Below are positions 1-6,848 of a stretch of 7,852 bases of DNA, in pieces. This DNA comes from Coriobacteriia bacterium (GTDB lineage: Bacteria > Actinomycetota > Coriobacteriia > Coriobacteriales > UBA8131): the NCBI GenBank assembly GCA_009781525.1, contig WQXZ01000080.1, positions 1 to 7,852 on the forward strand, given 5' to 3'. The position numbers and the translations under genes were made by a program. Numbering within the stretch: position 1 is the first letter of the stretch; every line of letters begins with the position of its first letter. A model generated the notes under the pieces. That model did no database searches. It had not been told where the DNA came from and was given only the letters and a program-made list of their open reading frames with translations.

Positions 1-882
1 ATCGTCGATCTTCTCCCCAATTCCTATTCTTAGGATGGGAAGGTTTAGCTCACTTGAGATGGCTACTGCGATTCCACCTTTGGCTGTGCCGTCCAGCTTG
101 GTGATGACCACTCCGTCGAGGTCGAGGGCGCGGTTGAACTCGCGCGCCTGGGTCAAGCCATTCTGGCCGGTGGTTGCGTCGATGACCAAGATGGTTTTTA
201 CTGCCAGGCTTTGACCTTTGACCTGCCACTCATCGGCTCGCTTGCGGGAGACATTTACCACCTTTGCCAGCTCGCGCATCAGGTCGTCAGAGGTGTGCAA
301 TCGGCCGGCTGTGTCAATCAGAATCAGGTCAGCACCAGCAGCTTCAGCTTTTTCGATGACCTCATAGGCTACGCTTGCCGGATCGGATCCGCGGCTGCGC
401 TTGACTACCTGCACGCCAGCTCGGTCTGCCCAGATGTCAAGCTGTTCGATGGCTGCAGCGCGAAAAGTGTCTGCACTGCCAAGCATTACGTGGCGTCCAT
501 TGTCGGCTGCAGCCTTGGCCAACTTGCCTACTGTCGTTGTTTTTCCGGAACCGTTAATGCCCACGAACAGCAGGCATACGGGAGAAAGCTCCAGTGGGTC
601 GCTGGTTGAGTCAGCGAATTGGGAAGCGATTGTCTGCGCCAGGCGCTCCATTACTGCGTTCGCATCCGGTAGAGCCAGGCGACGGGCAGAGTCTTCGAGC
701 TGCTCGACTATCTGCACGGTAGCTGGTCCACCGAAGTCAGCCATAATCAGGGTTTCTTCAAGGTTTTGCCAAAAGGCATCATCAAGATCCGGACCACGGT
801 CGAAGATGACGTTCAGTTGTTCAACAAAAACGTCGCGCGAACGCGCCAGTCCTTGCTTAAAGCGGTCGAATAAGCCTGCCAT
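1..882 (-). CDS. ftsY: Signal recognition particle receptor FtsY, 3' end cut by window edge
   Basis: FtsY is the SRP-type GTPase at the inner face of the membrane. It binds the Ffh-ribosome complex and hands nascent membrane proteins to the Sec translocon. The first 294 residues are present. Residues 1-20 form a basic, amphipathic helix (MAGLFDRFKQGLARSR) that fits the membrane-targeting helix; there is no long acidic A domain. The N domain runs to about residue 95, then the G domain: P-loop GINGSGKTTT (108-117), DTFRAAA (138-144), DTAG (190-193), TKLDGTAKGG (261-270), and GIGEKIDD at the cut. The family usually ends 10-15 residues later. ATG at 880-882 has GGAG at 891-894, 8 bases upstream. 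The gene follows smc after 45 bases without a visible terminator, so it is probably co-transcribed. The motif set separates it from Ffh, which would carry a C-terminal M domain. Identity is very secure. Confidence 0.97.
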   Translation of the reverse strand, partial: MAGLFDRFKQGLARSRDVFVEQLNVIFDRGPDLDDAFWQNLEETLIMADFGGPATVQIVEQLEDSARRLALPDANAVMERLAQTIASQFADSTSDPLELSPVCLLFVGINGSGKTTTVGKLAKAAADNGRHVMLGSADTFRAAAIEQLDIWADRAGVQVVKRSRGSDPASVAYEVIEKAEAAGADLILIDTAGRLHTSDDLMRELAKVVNVSRKRADEWQVKGQSLAVKTILVIDATTGQNGLTQAREFNRALDLDGVVITKLDGTAKGGIAVAISSELNLPILRIGIGEKIDD

Positions 883-927
883 TATCAAAGCTCCATTTCG
901 GTTTTTTACTCTGGCTTCGTGCTTTTC

Positions 928-3900
928 TTAGAACGCATCTTCGGCGCTGACTTCATCACCTGCATAGCGTAGAGCCTGGTCAAGCCGTTGACTGATCAGC
1001 TTTGAGACTCCTGCTGCCTGCATGGTCACGCCGTAAAGAACGTCGGCTGACTCCATCGTGCGGCGCTGATGGGTTACCAGTATCAACTGGGTGCTCTCAC
1101 GCAGAGTATCGAAGTAGGCAATCAGTCGCTGCAGATTGATGTCGTCAAGAGCTGCGTCAACCTCATCCAGGATGTAGAAGGGCGCTGACCTGATGCGATA
1201 GACCGCAAACAGCAGTGCGATTGCTGTCAGTGCCTTTTCACCACCACTCATCAGTGAGAGTTTAGTAATCTTCTTGCCCTTCGGCTGGGCGGAGACTTCC
1301 ACGCCACCGAGTTCAGGACTCTCTCCTTCTGTTAGCAGCAATTGGCCAAATCCACCAGGGAACAGAATGCCAAAGACCTCCTGAAAGTTCTTATTAACCT
1401 GCTCGAATGTCTCTAAGAAGAGATTTCGCATCTTGCGGTCAAGGGCACGCTCGATGCGAACCAGCGACTTACGGGCTTCACTGAGGTCTTCGATCTGCGC
1501 TAAGACATAGTCGCGTCTGTCTCTTAAGGCTTCGAACTCTTCGGCTGCAACCTGGTTGACAGCACCCATGTTGGTCAGCCTGCGTCTGAGACTTGCAGCT
1601 CGGTCTTCAGCTGTAGCTCGGTCAGGTGGTGAAGGTGTCTCAAGTGCAAGCTCCAATGGAGTATCGTTTTCTGCGACTATTCGGTTTATGGCGTGTTCAA
1701 CCTCGGTTTCCATTCGGGCTTTCTCGATGCGAATCATGGTCAAACGTTCATTTATCAGAGCCAGTTCGGCTCGTACGCTATCTACCGCGGCTGAAGCCTC
1801 GTCAATTACATCACGTAAATTCTTGGAGTCGCTTTGCTCCAGTTGCGCCTGATCACGCAGGCGCTCTGCCCAGATACTGACTCCAGCATGCAACTCTTCA
1901 TAGATTTGATAGAGCGGACCGGTACGCTTGGCAGTCAGGTCCAATACCAGTTCGGTCTGGGACGCTGCCTCCAGGCTTTTGGATAAGTCGGCGATCTCAC
2001 GTTCAAGTGCTGCGTGGCGTGAGCTTAACCATCCTGCACTGCCTGATGCTGACTCCAAACGTACCTTGCATTCTGATAGCTGCTCGGCAACTATTGCGCG
2101 CTCTTCGTTGCTACGCTCAAGTATCAGAGCTGCTTCTGCCAATTGTGTATCTATTTCAATTATCTGACCTTCCAGCTCCTTGATCCGAACTTGAAGCTCA
2201 TTAATCATCGGCTCTGATGTCTGTCGTCGCGATGCGATATCCTGCAGTCGGCGTTCGTTGCCTTCACGCCTAAACAGCAACTGAGTCAGTGACTCTTCGA
2301 TTCTGCCGACTTCTTCACTGGTTGAATCAACATCACCAGAGATCTTGGCGACGCGCTTGGCAATCTCGAAATCTTCAGCTTGTGCATCGTTTAGCTGCTT
2401 TTCTGCCTTGGAAAGCTCAAGCTCAGCTTCTGCCAACAGATCAGTGGCAGCACTAAGCTCTCCAGCAAGGATATTTTGTCGACGGCGGCGTTCAAGTACG
2501 CTGTCGACATCAGACAGCTGCATGCCAACGGTCAGTTTTCCGTTTGGCCAGGCTACTGCACCGGAAGGTGTTGCAAAGCGAACCCCTACCCTGTCGCGAA
2601 CCTGGTTTCGCTGTGCTTCGGCAATTGTTTCAACCAGGTAAACATCGCCCAATAAGGCCTCAATAGCTTGGGTGTGAGCTGCTGGGAAGTCCAGGTAATC
2701 CAGCAAACGCAAACCTCGAGGAGAACGAGCGACTGCCTGCAGGGCAATACCATTCGCCATTAGAGCAAGCTCGCCACTTTGCTCGCCGTCTTCACTCATC
2801 GCTTCAGCAATCAGACGTGCCGCATTACCATCCTCAACTAGAAGAATGTAGAGATCTGCTCCCAATAATCGTTCTACCAGTGCCTCGGCGGTCATAGTAT
2901 CAAGACCGAAAGGTAGGTCGACATCGGAACGTATGGTTAGCGACTCGGACAGGCGACCGATCACCCCAGTGAACCTGGCTGAATTCTGGCTGACCCAGTT
3001 TAGTGCTGGGCTGGCAGCTTCGAATGCTCTGTCGATTTCTTCAATCGCTCTGATTTCGGCTTGGATCAAGGCCAGGCGGTCGCGTTCGTTGTTTAGGCTC
3101 TGTCTGCGATCGTCTAAGATGCGCACATACTTATCTACCTCTGCCCTGGATTGGTTTGCTATCGACTGCTCTGTTGAGAGCTGCAGCTTAAAATCATCGA
3201 GTCTCTGTCGGCGTTCAGCCAGCATTGCATGCGTGCCAGCGATCTCTGTCTCAAGACCTTTGGCCTGCTCTTCAATCAGTCCCTGTTCGACTTGGAGGGA
3301 TCCGAGAGATTCTTCTGCTCTAGCCAAGGCCAGCGAGGAATTATCCAGAGATGAGCTTTTGGAACGTGCCGAGCTGAACAGCTTATCGTGTTCTTCCTCG
3401 GCTGCTTTTCTTGTTTTTATTGCGGCTTCTGACTGTCGTGCCAGCTCAGCGTACTCAGAGTTAAGGGCGCGGTTTACTGCCAGCCCCTCGGCGAGGCGCT
3501 GCGAGATGTCTTCGTACTCCTCGTTGGCAGCGGTCAGCCGGCTTTGCAGTGAGTAACCAGAGGCGCGCAGGTCTGAGAGGCGGTCGATCAGATTCTTGCC
3601 TTTTTCTTCGAGCACCAGCATGCCGGAGTTCAGGCGCTGGATGATCGACTGGGTGCGGATGCGCTGCTCGTTTAAGTCTCCGACGAAGAGGCCTTTTTCT
3701 TCGAGCGCTCTTTGGCGACGGGTCAACTCGGCTTCGCGCTCGTTCAGTCGGAAGTGTGAGAGCTCGGCTTCGGCTTGGATCTCAAGCTCCTGGCGATCCA
3801 GGATTGCCCAGTCGGACCTGAGATTTCTCAGGTCATCGACTGCAAGTGTGAGGTCGAGGGTCTTCAGTTCATCGCGCGTTTCCTGGTATTGCCTGGCGCG

Positions 3901-4530
3901 AACCGCTTGGCGCTCAAGTGGACGCAGTTGGCTTTCGATGATACGCACCAGATCCATCACGCGGGTCAGGGATGCATCCATCTGCACCAGCTTGCGCGAG
4001 GCGCGCTCTTTTCTGCGCTTGTGCTTGAGGATTCCGGCAGCTTCTTCGACCAGCGCGCGACGATCTTCGGGCTTTGATTCGAGCACCGAAGTCAGGTTGC
4101 CCTGGCTGATGATCGAATGGGTTCCCTGGCCGAGGCCGGTATCAAAGAGGATGTCGATGACATCCATCCGGCGGCAGGGAGCGCCGTTGATCGAGTACTC
4201 GCTCTCACCGTTGCGATACATCCGCCTGGCAATAGACACTTGGTCGAACTCGATTGGCAGAGTGCCGTCGGAGTTATCCAAGACCAGCTCGACTTCGGCT
4301 ACTCCGACCGGTTCGCGAGCGCTCGATCCGGAGAAGATGAGCTCCTCCATAGCTTGAACACGCAGGTTGGTTACCCTCTGTTCGCCAAGTGCCCAAAGCA
4401 CTGCCTCTGAGATGTTGGACTTGCCCGCCCCATTTGGTCCGACTATTGCTGCTACACCAGGTTCGAAGTTGACAACCGTTCGGTCAGCGAATGACTTGAA
4501 GCCCCTGATAGTCACGCTCTTTAGATGCAC
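928..4530 (-). CDS. smc: Chromosome segregation/condensation ATPase SMC
   Basis: SMC dimerises and, with ScpA and ScpB, forms the bacterial condensin ring that organises and segregates the nucleoid. The 1200 residues match the usual full length. The N-terminal head has Walker A GPNGAGKSN (31-39) and the Q-loop in SIISQGNL (Q143). Coiled coil follows from about 170 to 510, then the hinge (about 520-685), a second coiled coil to about 1040, and the C-terminal head with signature LSLMSGGEKAL (1091-1101), Walker B YILDEVD (D1122, E1123) and the H-loop histidine H1154. All ATPase residues are intact. The hinge lacks the usual GGSxTGG-type glycine motif and has WPNGKLTVG instead (661-669). The start codon is GTG, supported by an AAGAGG site 7 bases upstream and by the immediate family-typical sequence MHLKSVTIRGFKSF. 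It lies 134 bases after rnc and 45 bases before ftsY. No mutM gene intervenes between rnc and smc, unlike many high-GC actinobacteria. Confidence 0.98.
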   Translation of the reverse strand: MHLKSVTIRGFKSFADRTVVNFEPGVAAIVGPNGAGKSNISEAVLWALGEQRVTNLRVQAMEELIFSGSSAREPVGVAEVELVLDNSDGTLPIEFDQVSIARRMYRNGESEYSINGAPCRRMDVIDILFDTGLGQGTHSIISQGNLTSVLESKPEDRRALVEEAAGILKHKRRKERASRKLVQMDASLTRVMDLVRIIESQLRPLERQAVRARQYQETRDELKTLDLTLAVDDLRNLRSDWAILDRQELEIQAEAELSHFRLNEREAELTRRQRALEEKGLFVGDLNEQRIRTQSIIQRLNSGMLVLEEKGKNLIDRLSDLRASGYSLQSRLTAANEEYEDISQRLAEGLAVNRALNSEYAELARQSEAAIKTRKAAEEEHDKLFSSARSKSSSLDNSSLALARAEESLGSLQVEQGLIEEQAKGLETEIAGTHAMLAERRQRLDDFKLQLSTEQSIANQSRAEVDKYVRILDDRRQSLNNERDRLALIQAEIRAIEEIDRAFEAASPALNWVSQNSARFTGVIGRLSESLTIRSDVDLPFGLDTMTAEALVERLLGADLYILLVEDGNAARLIAEAMSEDGEQSGELALMANGIALQAVARSPRGLRLLDYLDFPAAHTQAIEALLGDVYLVETIAEAQRNQVRDRVGVRFATPSGAVAWPNGKLTVGMQLSDVDSVLERRRRQNILAGELSAATDLLAEAELELSKAEKQLNDAQAEDFEIAKRVAKISGDVDSTSEEVGRIEESLTQLLFRREGNERRLQDIASRRQTSEPMINELQVRIKELEGQIIEIDTQLAEAALILERSNEERAIVAEQLSECKVRLESASGSAGWLSSRHAALEREIADLSKSLEAASQTELVLDLTAKRTGPLYQIYEELHAGVSIWAERLRDQAQLEQSDSKNLRDVIDEASAAVDSVRAELALINERLTMIRIEKARMETEVEHAINRIVAENDTPLELALETPSPPDRATAEDRAASLRRRLTNMGAVNQVAAEEFEALRDRRDYVLAQIEDLSEARKSLVRIERALDRKMRNLFLETFEQVNKNFQEVFGILFPGGFGQLLLTEGESPELGGVEVSAQPKGKKITKLSLMSGGEKALTAIALLFAVYRIRSAPFYILDEVDAALDDINLQRLIAYFDTLRESTQLILVTHQRRTMESADVLYGVTMQAAGVSKLISQRLDQALRYAGDEVSAEDAF

Positions 4531-4537
4531 GCAAAAA

Positions 4538-4543
4538 CCTCTT
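4538..4543 (-). promoter_or_regulatory. Ribosome binding site of smc (GTG start)
   Basis: AAGAGG on the minus strand, 7 bases before the GTG start. It fixes the non-ATG start of smc. Confidence 0.8.
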
Positions 4544-4598
4544 TCACATTAGAGATATACGTTTGATAATGATACCCTATGCTGCCGGCTTGAGTGCA

Positions 4599-4627
4599 GC
4601 GGGGCGCGGCGGCGGGGCGCGGCGCGG
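4599..4627. repeat. 29-base pure G/C stretch with a tandem 13-base repeat
   Basis: All 29 bases are G or C. Two copies of GGGGCGCGGC lie 13 bases apart (4601-4610 and 4614-4623, plus strand), forming a near-perfect tandem pair of 13-base units (11 of 13 identical). The plus strand is G rich with two GGGG runs and several GG runs, so the smc-side transcript is C rich here. The role is unknown; candidates are a simple-sequence expansion, a two-layer G-quadruplex on the DNA plus strand, or a structured or Rho-loading leader segment. Confidence 0.75.
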
Positions 4628-4648
4628 AGTAAGCTGTCGGTAACGCGA

Positions 4649-4671
4649 GCGCGAGCAACTCCTGCTAGCGC
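4649..4671 (-). other. Hairpin spanning the rnc stop codon
   Basis: In the transcript, GCGCUAGCA pairs with UGCUCGCGC around a GGAGU loop. This gives eight base pairs and one U-C mismatch, and the UAG stop of rnc lies in the 5' arm. No T-run follows, so it is not a standard terminator. It could protect the upstream mRNA end or be processed, which is inference only. Confidence 0.5.
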
Positions 4672-5441
4672 TTGCCCATCTGCTCCAGTGCCAGAGCTGC
4701 GGCGGCTACCTCGGCTTCTTTTATCGAGCGACCAGTACCCTGTGCAAGCACCTTGCCCTCGGCAAGCACTACAGCAGTAAACATCCTGTTGTGCGCTGGG
4801 CCTTCAGTTGACACCAACTGGTAAGTGGGAGTGACCTGTCGCACCTGCAGCAATTCCTGCAGCTGCGACTTCGGGTTGTCCGGCCTATCTGCCATGTCAA
4901 TCGAAACTGTATCTCCTAGTGTCTCGATAACCCACTTTTTTGCGACCTCGATTCCACCATCTAACGCCATTGCTGCTATCAGAGCCTCGAACACGTTTTC
5001 AAGGGCTGAGTGCAATCCTCTCTTACCGGTGCCTCTCTCTGCCGAGCCGAAGATGATGATATCTGCCATGCCAAGAGCAGCGGCTTTTGCCGACAAAGTG
5101 TCCCCTGATACCAAGGCGATCTTCATCCTGGTCATGCCGCCTTCGTCCAAGTCTGGAAACTCCGAATACAGTAGCTCAGAGATTATCGCTCCCAGATACG
5201 CATCACCTAAAAACTCCAAACGTTCATAGGACTGGTACAAAAACGGGTTCTCCAAAGCAGACGGATGTGTAATCGCCTGCAACACCAACCGCTTATCATT
5301 GAAGCTGTAGCGAAGGATCTCCTCTGCTTTTCTCAGCCTCTCGATCATGCTGTTCGGCAGTGAGCTCAGAACCGTTTCATCATTTGGCGATTCGTCTGTG
5401 AGCGAATCGAGCTGCAGATTCGCACCCGGTTGATTAATCAC
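4665..5441 (-). CDS. rnc: Ribonuclease III
   Basis: RNase III cuts double-stranded RNA with a two-metal mechanism as a homodimer, maturing rRNA precursors and some mRNAs in the cytoplasm. The protein has 258 residues. The catalytic domain is about 35-175, with signature ERLEFLGD (73-80) giving E73, E76 and D80. The second acidic motif is LENVFEALIAA (147-157): E152 is present, but the position equal to E. coli D114 is Asn149 (codon AAC). A normal double-stranded RNA binding domain covers about 190-256. Residues 1-31 are an extension compared with E. coli. The start is GTG, overlapping the plsX stop by 4 bases (GTGA), with GAGG 7 bases upstream; Met32 has no good ribosome site. The overlap implies translational coupling to plsX. 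Family assignment is very secure; full activity is likely but the Asn is worth testing. Confidence 0.96.
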   Translation of the reverse strand: MINQPGANLQLDSLTDESPNDETVLSSLPNSMIERLRKAEEILRYSFNDKRLVLQAITHPSALENPFLYQSYERLEFLGDAYLGAIISELLYSEFPDLDEGGMTRMKIALVSGDTLSAKAAALGMADIIIFGSAERGTGKRGLHSALENVFEALIAAMALDGGIEVAKKWVIETLGDTVSIDMADRPDNPKSQLQELLQVRQVTPTYQLVSTEGPAHNRMFTAVVLAEGKVLAQGTGRSIKEAEVAAAALALEQMGKR

Positions 5442-6418
5442 TTCGCCGCCTCAGAAATAATTGTGGATAAACCCACCTCTGCGGCACTGTGAGTGGCAAG
5501 TATGCCATTAGCTATCGCTTTTGCAGTTGACGAACCGTGGCCGATAAAGCAGCTGCCGTTGATGCCGAGTAAGGGAGCGCCACCGATTTCTTCTGCGCTG
5601 AGCTTTTTTTGCAGCTTGGCAAGCTCTGGCAGTATCACTTGAGCTATAGCCTGGTCTTTTAAAGCAGGCGCAAGAGCCTGCATGAAGTGCTTGAACAGGT
5701 TCTCGGTCAAGCCTTCGATAGTTTTCAATACAACGTTGCCAGTAAAGCCGTCGGTGATGATGACATCGAAGTCTCCGGACAGAATTTCATTGCCTTCTGC
5801 GTTGCCGACAAAACTGTCAAGCTCCTGGCTAAGCAGCTGGTAGGCCTGGCGGGTGACTTCGTTTCCCTTGGACTCTTCTTCACCGATATTCAATAAGCCG
5901 ATTCGTGGTTGTTCCACTCCACGAACCAGCCGGGCATATGTCTCACCCATCCGAGCGAACTGTAAAAGGTATTCCGGTTTGACGTCAGAATTTGCTCCGA
6001 TATCCCCCAGGATAACGTAGCCGTCGGTGATAGTCGGAAGCAAAGTGGCGATCATCGGGCGCGCGATACCTTTTACTCTGCCGACTATCAAGGTTGCCGC
6101 TGTCATCACTGCCCCAGTTGAGCCAGCAGAAAAGAAACCATCTGCTAAACCATCGGCAACCAGCTTGCAGCCTACAACTATTGAAGAATCCTTTTTGTTG
6201 CGTACTGCTTCGGTTGGCGACTCACCCATGCCAATGACCTCTGTTGTGTCTATGGTGGTTATCTGCTCAGAATATCTAGCTGCAACATGGCTTGTAGCTT
6301 CTTTAGCACCAACCAACACCACCTGTAACGCAGGCTCTGCAGTCAATGCCAGCTCAACACCTTCTATGACAACTTCAGGGGCGTTATCTCCTCCCATGGC
6401 ATCCACGACAATTCTCAC
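5438..6418 (-). CDS. plsX: Phosphate acyltransferase PlsX
   Basis: PlsX makes acyl-phosphate from acyl-ACP and phosphate. PlsY then uses acyl-phosphate to acylate glycerol-3-phosphate, the first step of phospholipid synthesis in most Gram-positive bacteria. PlsX is a peripheral membrane enzyme. The 326 residues match the usual length of about 330. Conserved blocks appear in order: DAMGGDNAP (6-14), FFSAGSTGAV (95-104), LGDIGAN (137-143), QFARMG (153-158), LLNIGEEESKGN (175-186), DGFTGNV (223-229) and GGAPLLGINGS (279-289). The start is GTG, chosen because RIVVDAMGGD is the conserved N-terminus and GGAG lies 6 bases upstream. It sits 92 bases after rpmF, behind a hairpin-T-run element, and overlaps rnc by 4 bases. 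The fab and acpP genes that accompany plsX in Firmicutes are absent here, and no FapR operator is visible upstream. Confidence 0.97.
   Translation of the reverse strand: MRIVVDAMGGDNAPEVVIEGVELALTAEPALQVVLVGAKEATSHVAARYSEQITTIDTTEVIGMGESPTEAVRNKKDSSIVVGCKLVADGLADGFFSAGSTGAVMTAATLIVGRVKGIARPMIATLLPTITDGYVILGDIGANSDVKPEYLLQFARMGETYARLVRGVEQPRIGLLNIGEEESKGNEVTRQAYQLLSQELDSFVGNAEGNEILSGDFDVIITDGFTGNVVLKTIEGLTENLFKHFMQALAPALKDQAIAQVILPELAKLQKKLSAEEIGGAPLLGINGSCFIGHGSSTAKAIANGILATHSAAEVGLSTIISEAAK
5449..5452 (-). promoter_or_regulatory. Ribosome binding site of rnc inside the plsX end
   Basis: GAGG on the minus strand, 7 bases before the GTG that overlaps the plsX TGA. It decides for GTG at 5439-5441 over the internal ATG of Met32, which has no such site. 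Confidence 0.7.
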
Positions 6419-6424
6419 AGGTAA

Positions 6425-6428
6425 CTCC
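6425..6428 (-). promoter_or_regulatory. Ribosome binding site of plsX (GTG start)
   Basis: GGAG on the minus strand, 6 bases before the GTG start of plsX. Confidence 0.75.
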
Positions 6429-6445
6429 GTTCGTTTAGGCCAGTT

Positions 6446-6480
6446 AAAAGAAAGAGTACCTTATAAAAGGCACTCCTTTC
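6446..6480 (-). terminator. Intrinsic terminator or attenuator between rpmF and plsX
   Basis: On the minus strand, the arm GAAAGGAGTGCCTT (6480-6467) pairs with AAGGTACTCTTTC (6462-6450) around a TTAT loop. The stem has 13 pairs, with one G-U pair and one bulged G. TTTT (6449-6446) follows directly. It begins 31 bases after the rpmF stop. The T-run is short, so partial read-through into plsX is likely; this would keep L32 expression above that of the downstream operon. Confidence 0.75.
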
Positions 6481-6510
6481 ATACTTCAGATCGAACAATC
6501 GCATCTTTTG

Positions 6511-6690
6511 TCACTCAGTGATTATTACTTCTCGCCCCTTATAGGTTCCACAGTTGGGGCAGACGTAGTGTGGCAGCTTTGCTTCGCCACATTGTGGGCA
6601 AAGTGAACGTGGTGCCACTGTCAAGCGGGAGTTCGCACTACGACGTGAGTTAGTCTTTGCACGTCCCTTTTTTCTCTTCGGTACTGCCAT
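6511..6690 (-). CDS. rpmF: 50S ribosomal protein L32
   Basis: L32 is a small protein of the large ribosomal subunit. The gene is 59 codons plus TGA and easily missed because of its size. The N-terminus MAVPKRKKGRAKTNSRR is the family hallmark: conserved AVPKR/K followed by basic residues that contact 23S rRNA. Two CxxC pairs (C31, C34, C44, C47) in LCPQCG and VCPNCG form the zinc-binding site, so this is the zinc-containing form of L32. The ATG has AAAGGA 6 bases upstream, a strong site. The gene follows its own promoter and a leader of about 114 bases. The yceD (DUF177) gene that precedes rpmF in many bacteria is not here; the recombinase gene takes that place. It is probably first in the rpmF-plsX-rnc-smc-ftsY transcript. 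Confidence 0.97.
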   Translation of the reverse strand: MAVPKRKKGRAKTNSRRSANSRLTVAPRSLCPQCGEAKLPHYVCPNCGTYKGREVIITE

Positions 6691-6804
6691 CGTACTTCCT
6701 TTCTATGGTGGACTAACCACCGACAAAGCTCGTCACCGAGCTTCTCTTTGCATTGGATACTATGCGAGTCAGTGCAAGCATCAACTGTACCCCAATAGGC
6801 ACGA
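6691..6804 (-). promoter_or_regulatory. Structured 5' leader of rpmF
   Basis: About 114 bases between the inferred transcription start and the ATG. Three inverted repeats lie in it: TTGCA/TGCAA with a 20-base loop (6748-6777); a perfect 7-bp stem AAGCTCG/CGAGCTT closed by a GTGA (GNRA-type) tetraloop (6726-6743); and GGTGG/CCACC with a TTAGT loop (6707-6721). The last ends 4 bases before the AAAGGA ribosome site (6697-6702). The middle hairpin is followed by only TTTGTCGG, so it is a poor terminator. A cis-acting RNA controlling L32 is possible but unproven. Confidence 0.5.
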
Positions 6805-6810
6805 ATGGGT

Positions 6811-6840
6811 ATTTTAGCACGTTGTTTGTTCGCTTGTTAA
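6811..6840 (-). promoter_or_regulatory. Housekeeping-type promoter for rpmF operon
   Basis: -35 TTAACA (6840-6835, five of six bases match TTGACA), an 18-base spacer, and -10 TAAAAT (6816-6811, five of six match) preceded by TG one base away, giving an extended -10. It starts 9 bases after the xer stop codon. The expected transcription start is near 6804. Confidence 0.7.
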
Positions 6841-6848
6841 GATGAATT

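Larger units (their letters stand above)
4531..4664 (-). other. rnc-smc intergenic region, possible smc leader
   Basis: A 134-base spacer with sharply mixed composition. The half next to rnc is very GC rich (including a pure-GC stretch at 4599-4627), while the 50-60 bases before smc are AT rich. A weak promoter is conceivable: a TATCAT -10 (4569-4574) with a poor TGCACT -35 (4593-4598) and an 18-base spacer. I would not call it without transcript data. GCTGC and GCAGC arms at 4581-4585 and 4596-4600 could form a small stem. No T-run terminator is visible, so read-through from rnc into smc is likely. Confidence 0.4.

Noticed and set aside
211..931. Two overlapping plus-strand open frames opposite ftsY
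   Set aside because: The minus strand here encodes an intact FtsY with all GTPase motifs. The plus-strand translations carry no recognisable domain.
3596..4357. Long plus-strand open frame of 253 codons opposite smc
   Set aside because: It is antisense to the conserved head and coiled-coil coding part of smc, its translation is low-complexity Ser/Arg-rich, and it has no family motif. It is a shadow of the codon bias of smc, as are the plus-strand frames at 2933-3556, 1556-1852 and others.
5344..5349. Internal ATG (Met32) as the start of rnc
   Set aside because: No ribosome site at a proper distance, whereas the GTG overlapping the plsX stop has GAGG 7 bases upstream and gives translational coupling.
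6419..6510. FapR operator before plsX
   Set aside because: The TTAGTACCTAGTCTTAA-type palindrome is not present. The only palindrome here is the terminator-like hairpin.
6788..6811. TACCC/GGGTA inverted repeat upstream of rpmF
   Set aside because: It overlaps the -10 and the expected transcription start, so it would not be fully transcribed. On the plus strand it is followed by TTTT, but no plus-strand gene ends there.
6691..6848. A dif recombination site next to the xer gene
   Set aside because: No sequence resembling the paired 11-base arms around a 6-8 base centre was found here. dif normally lies at the terminus and not beside xer.
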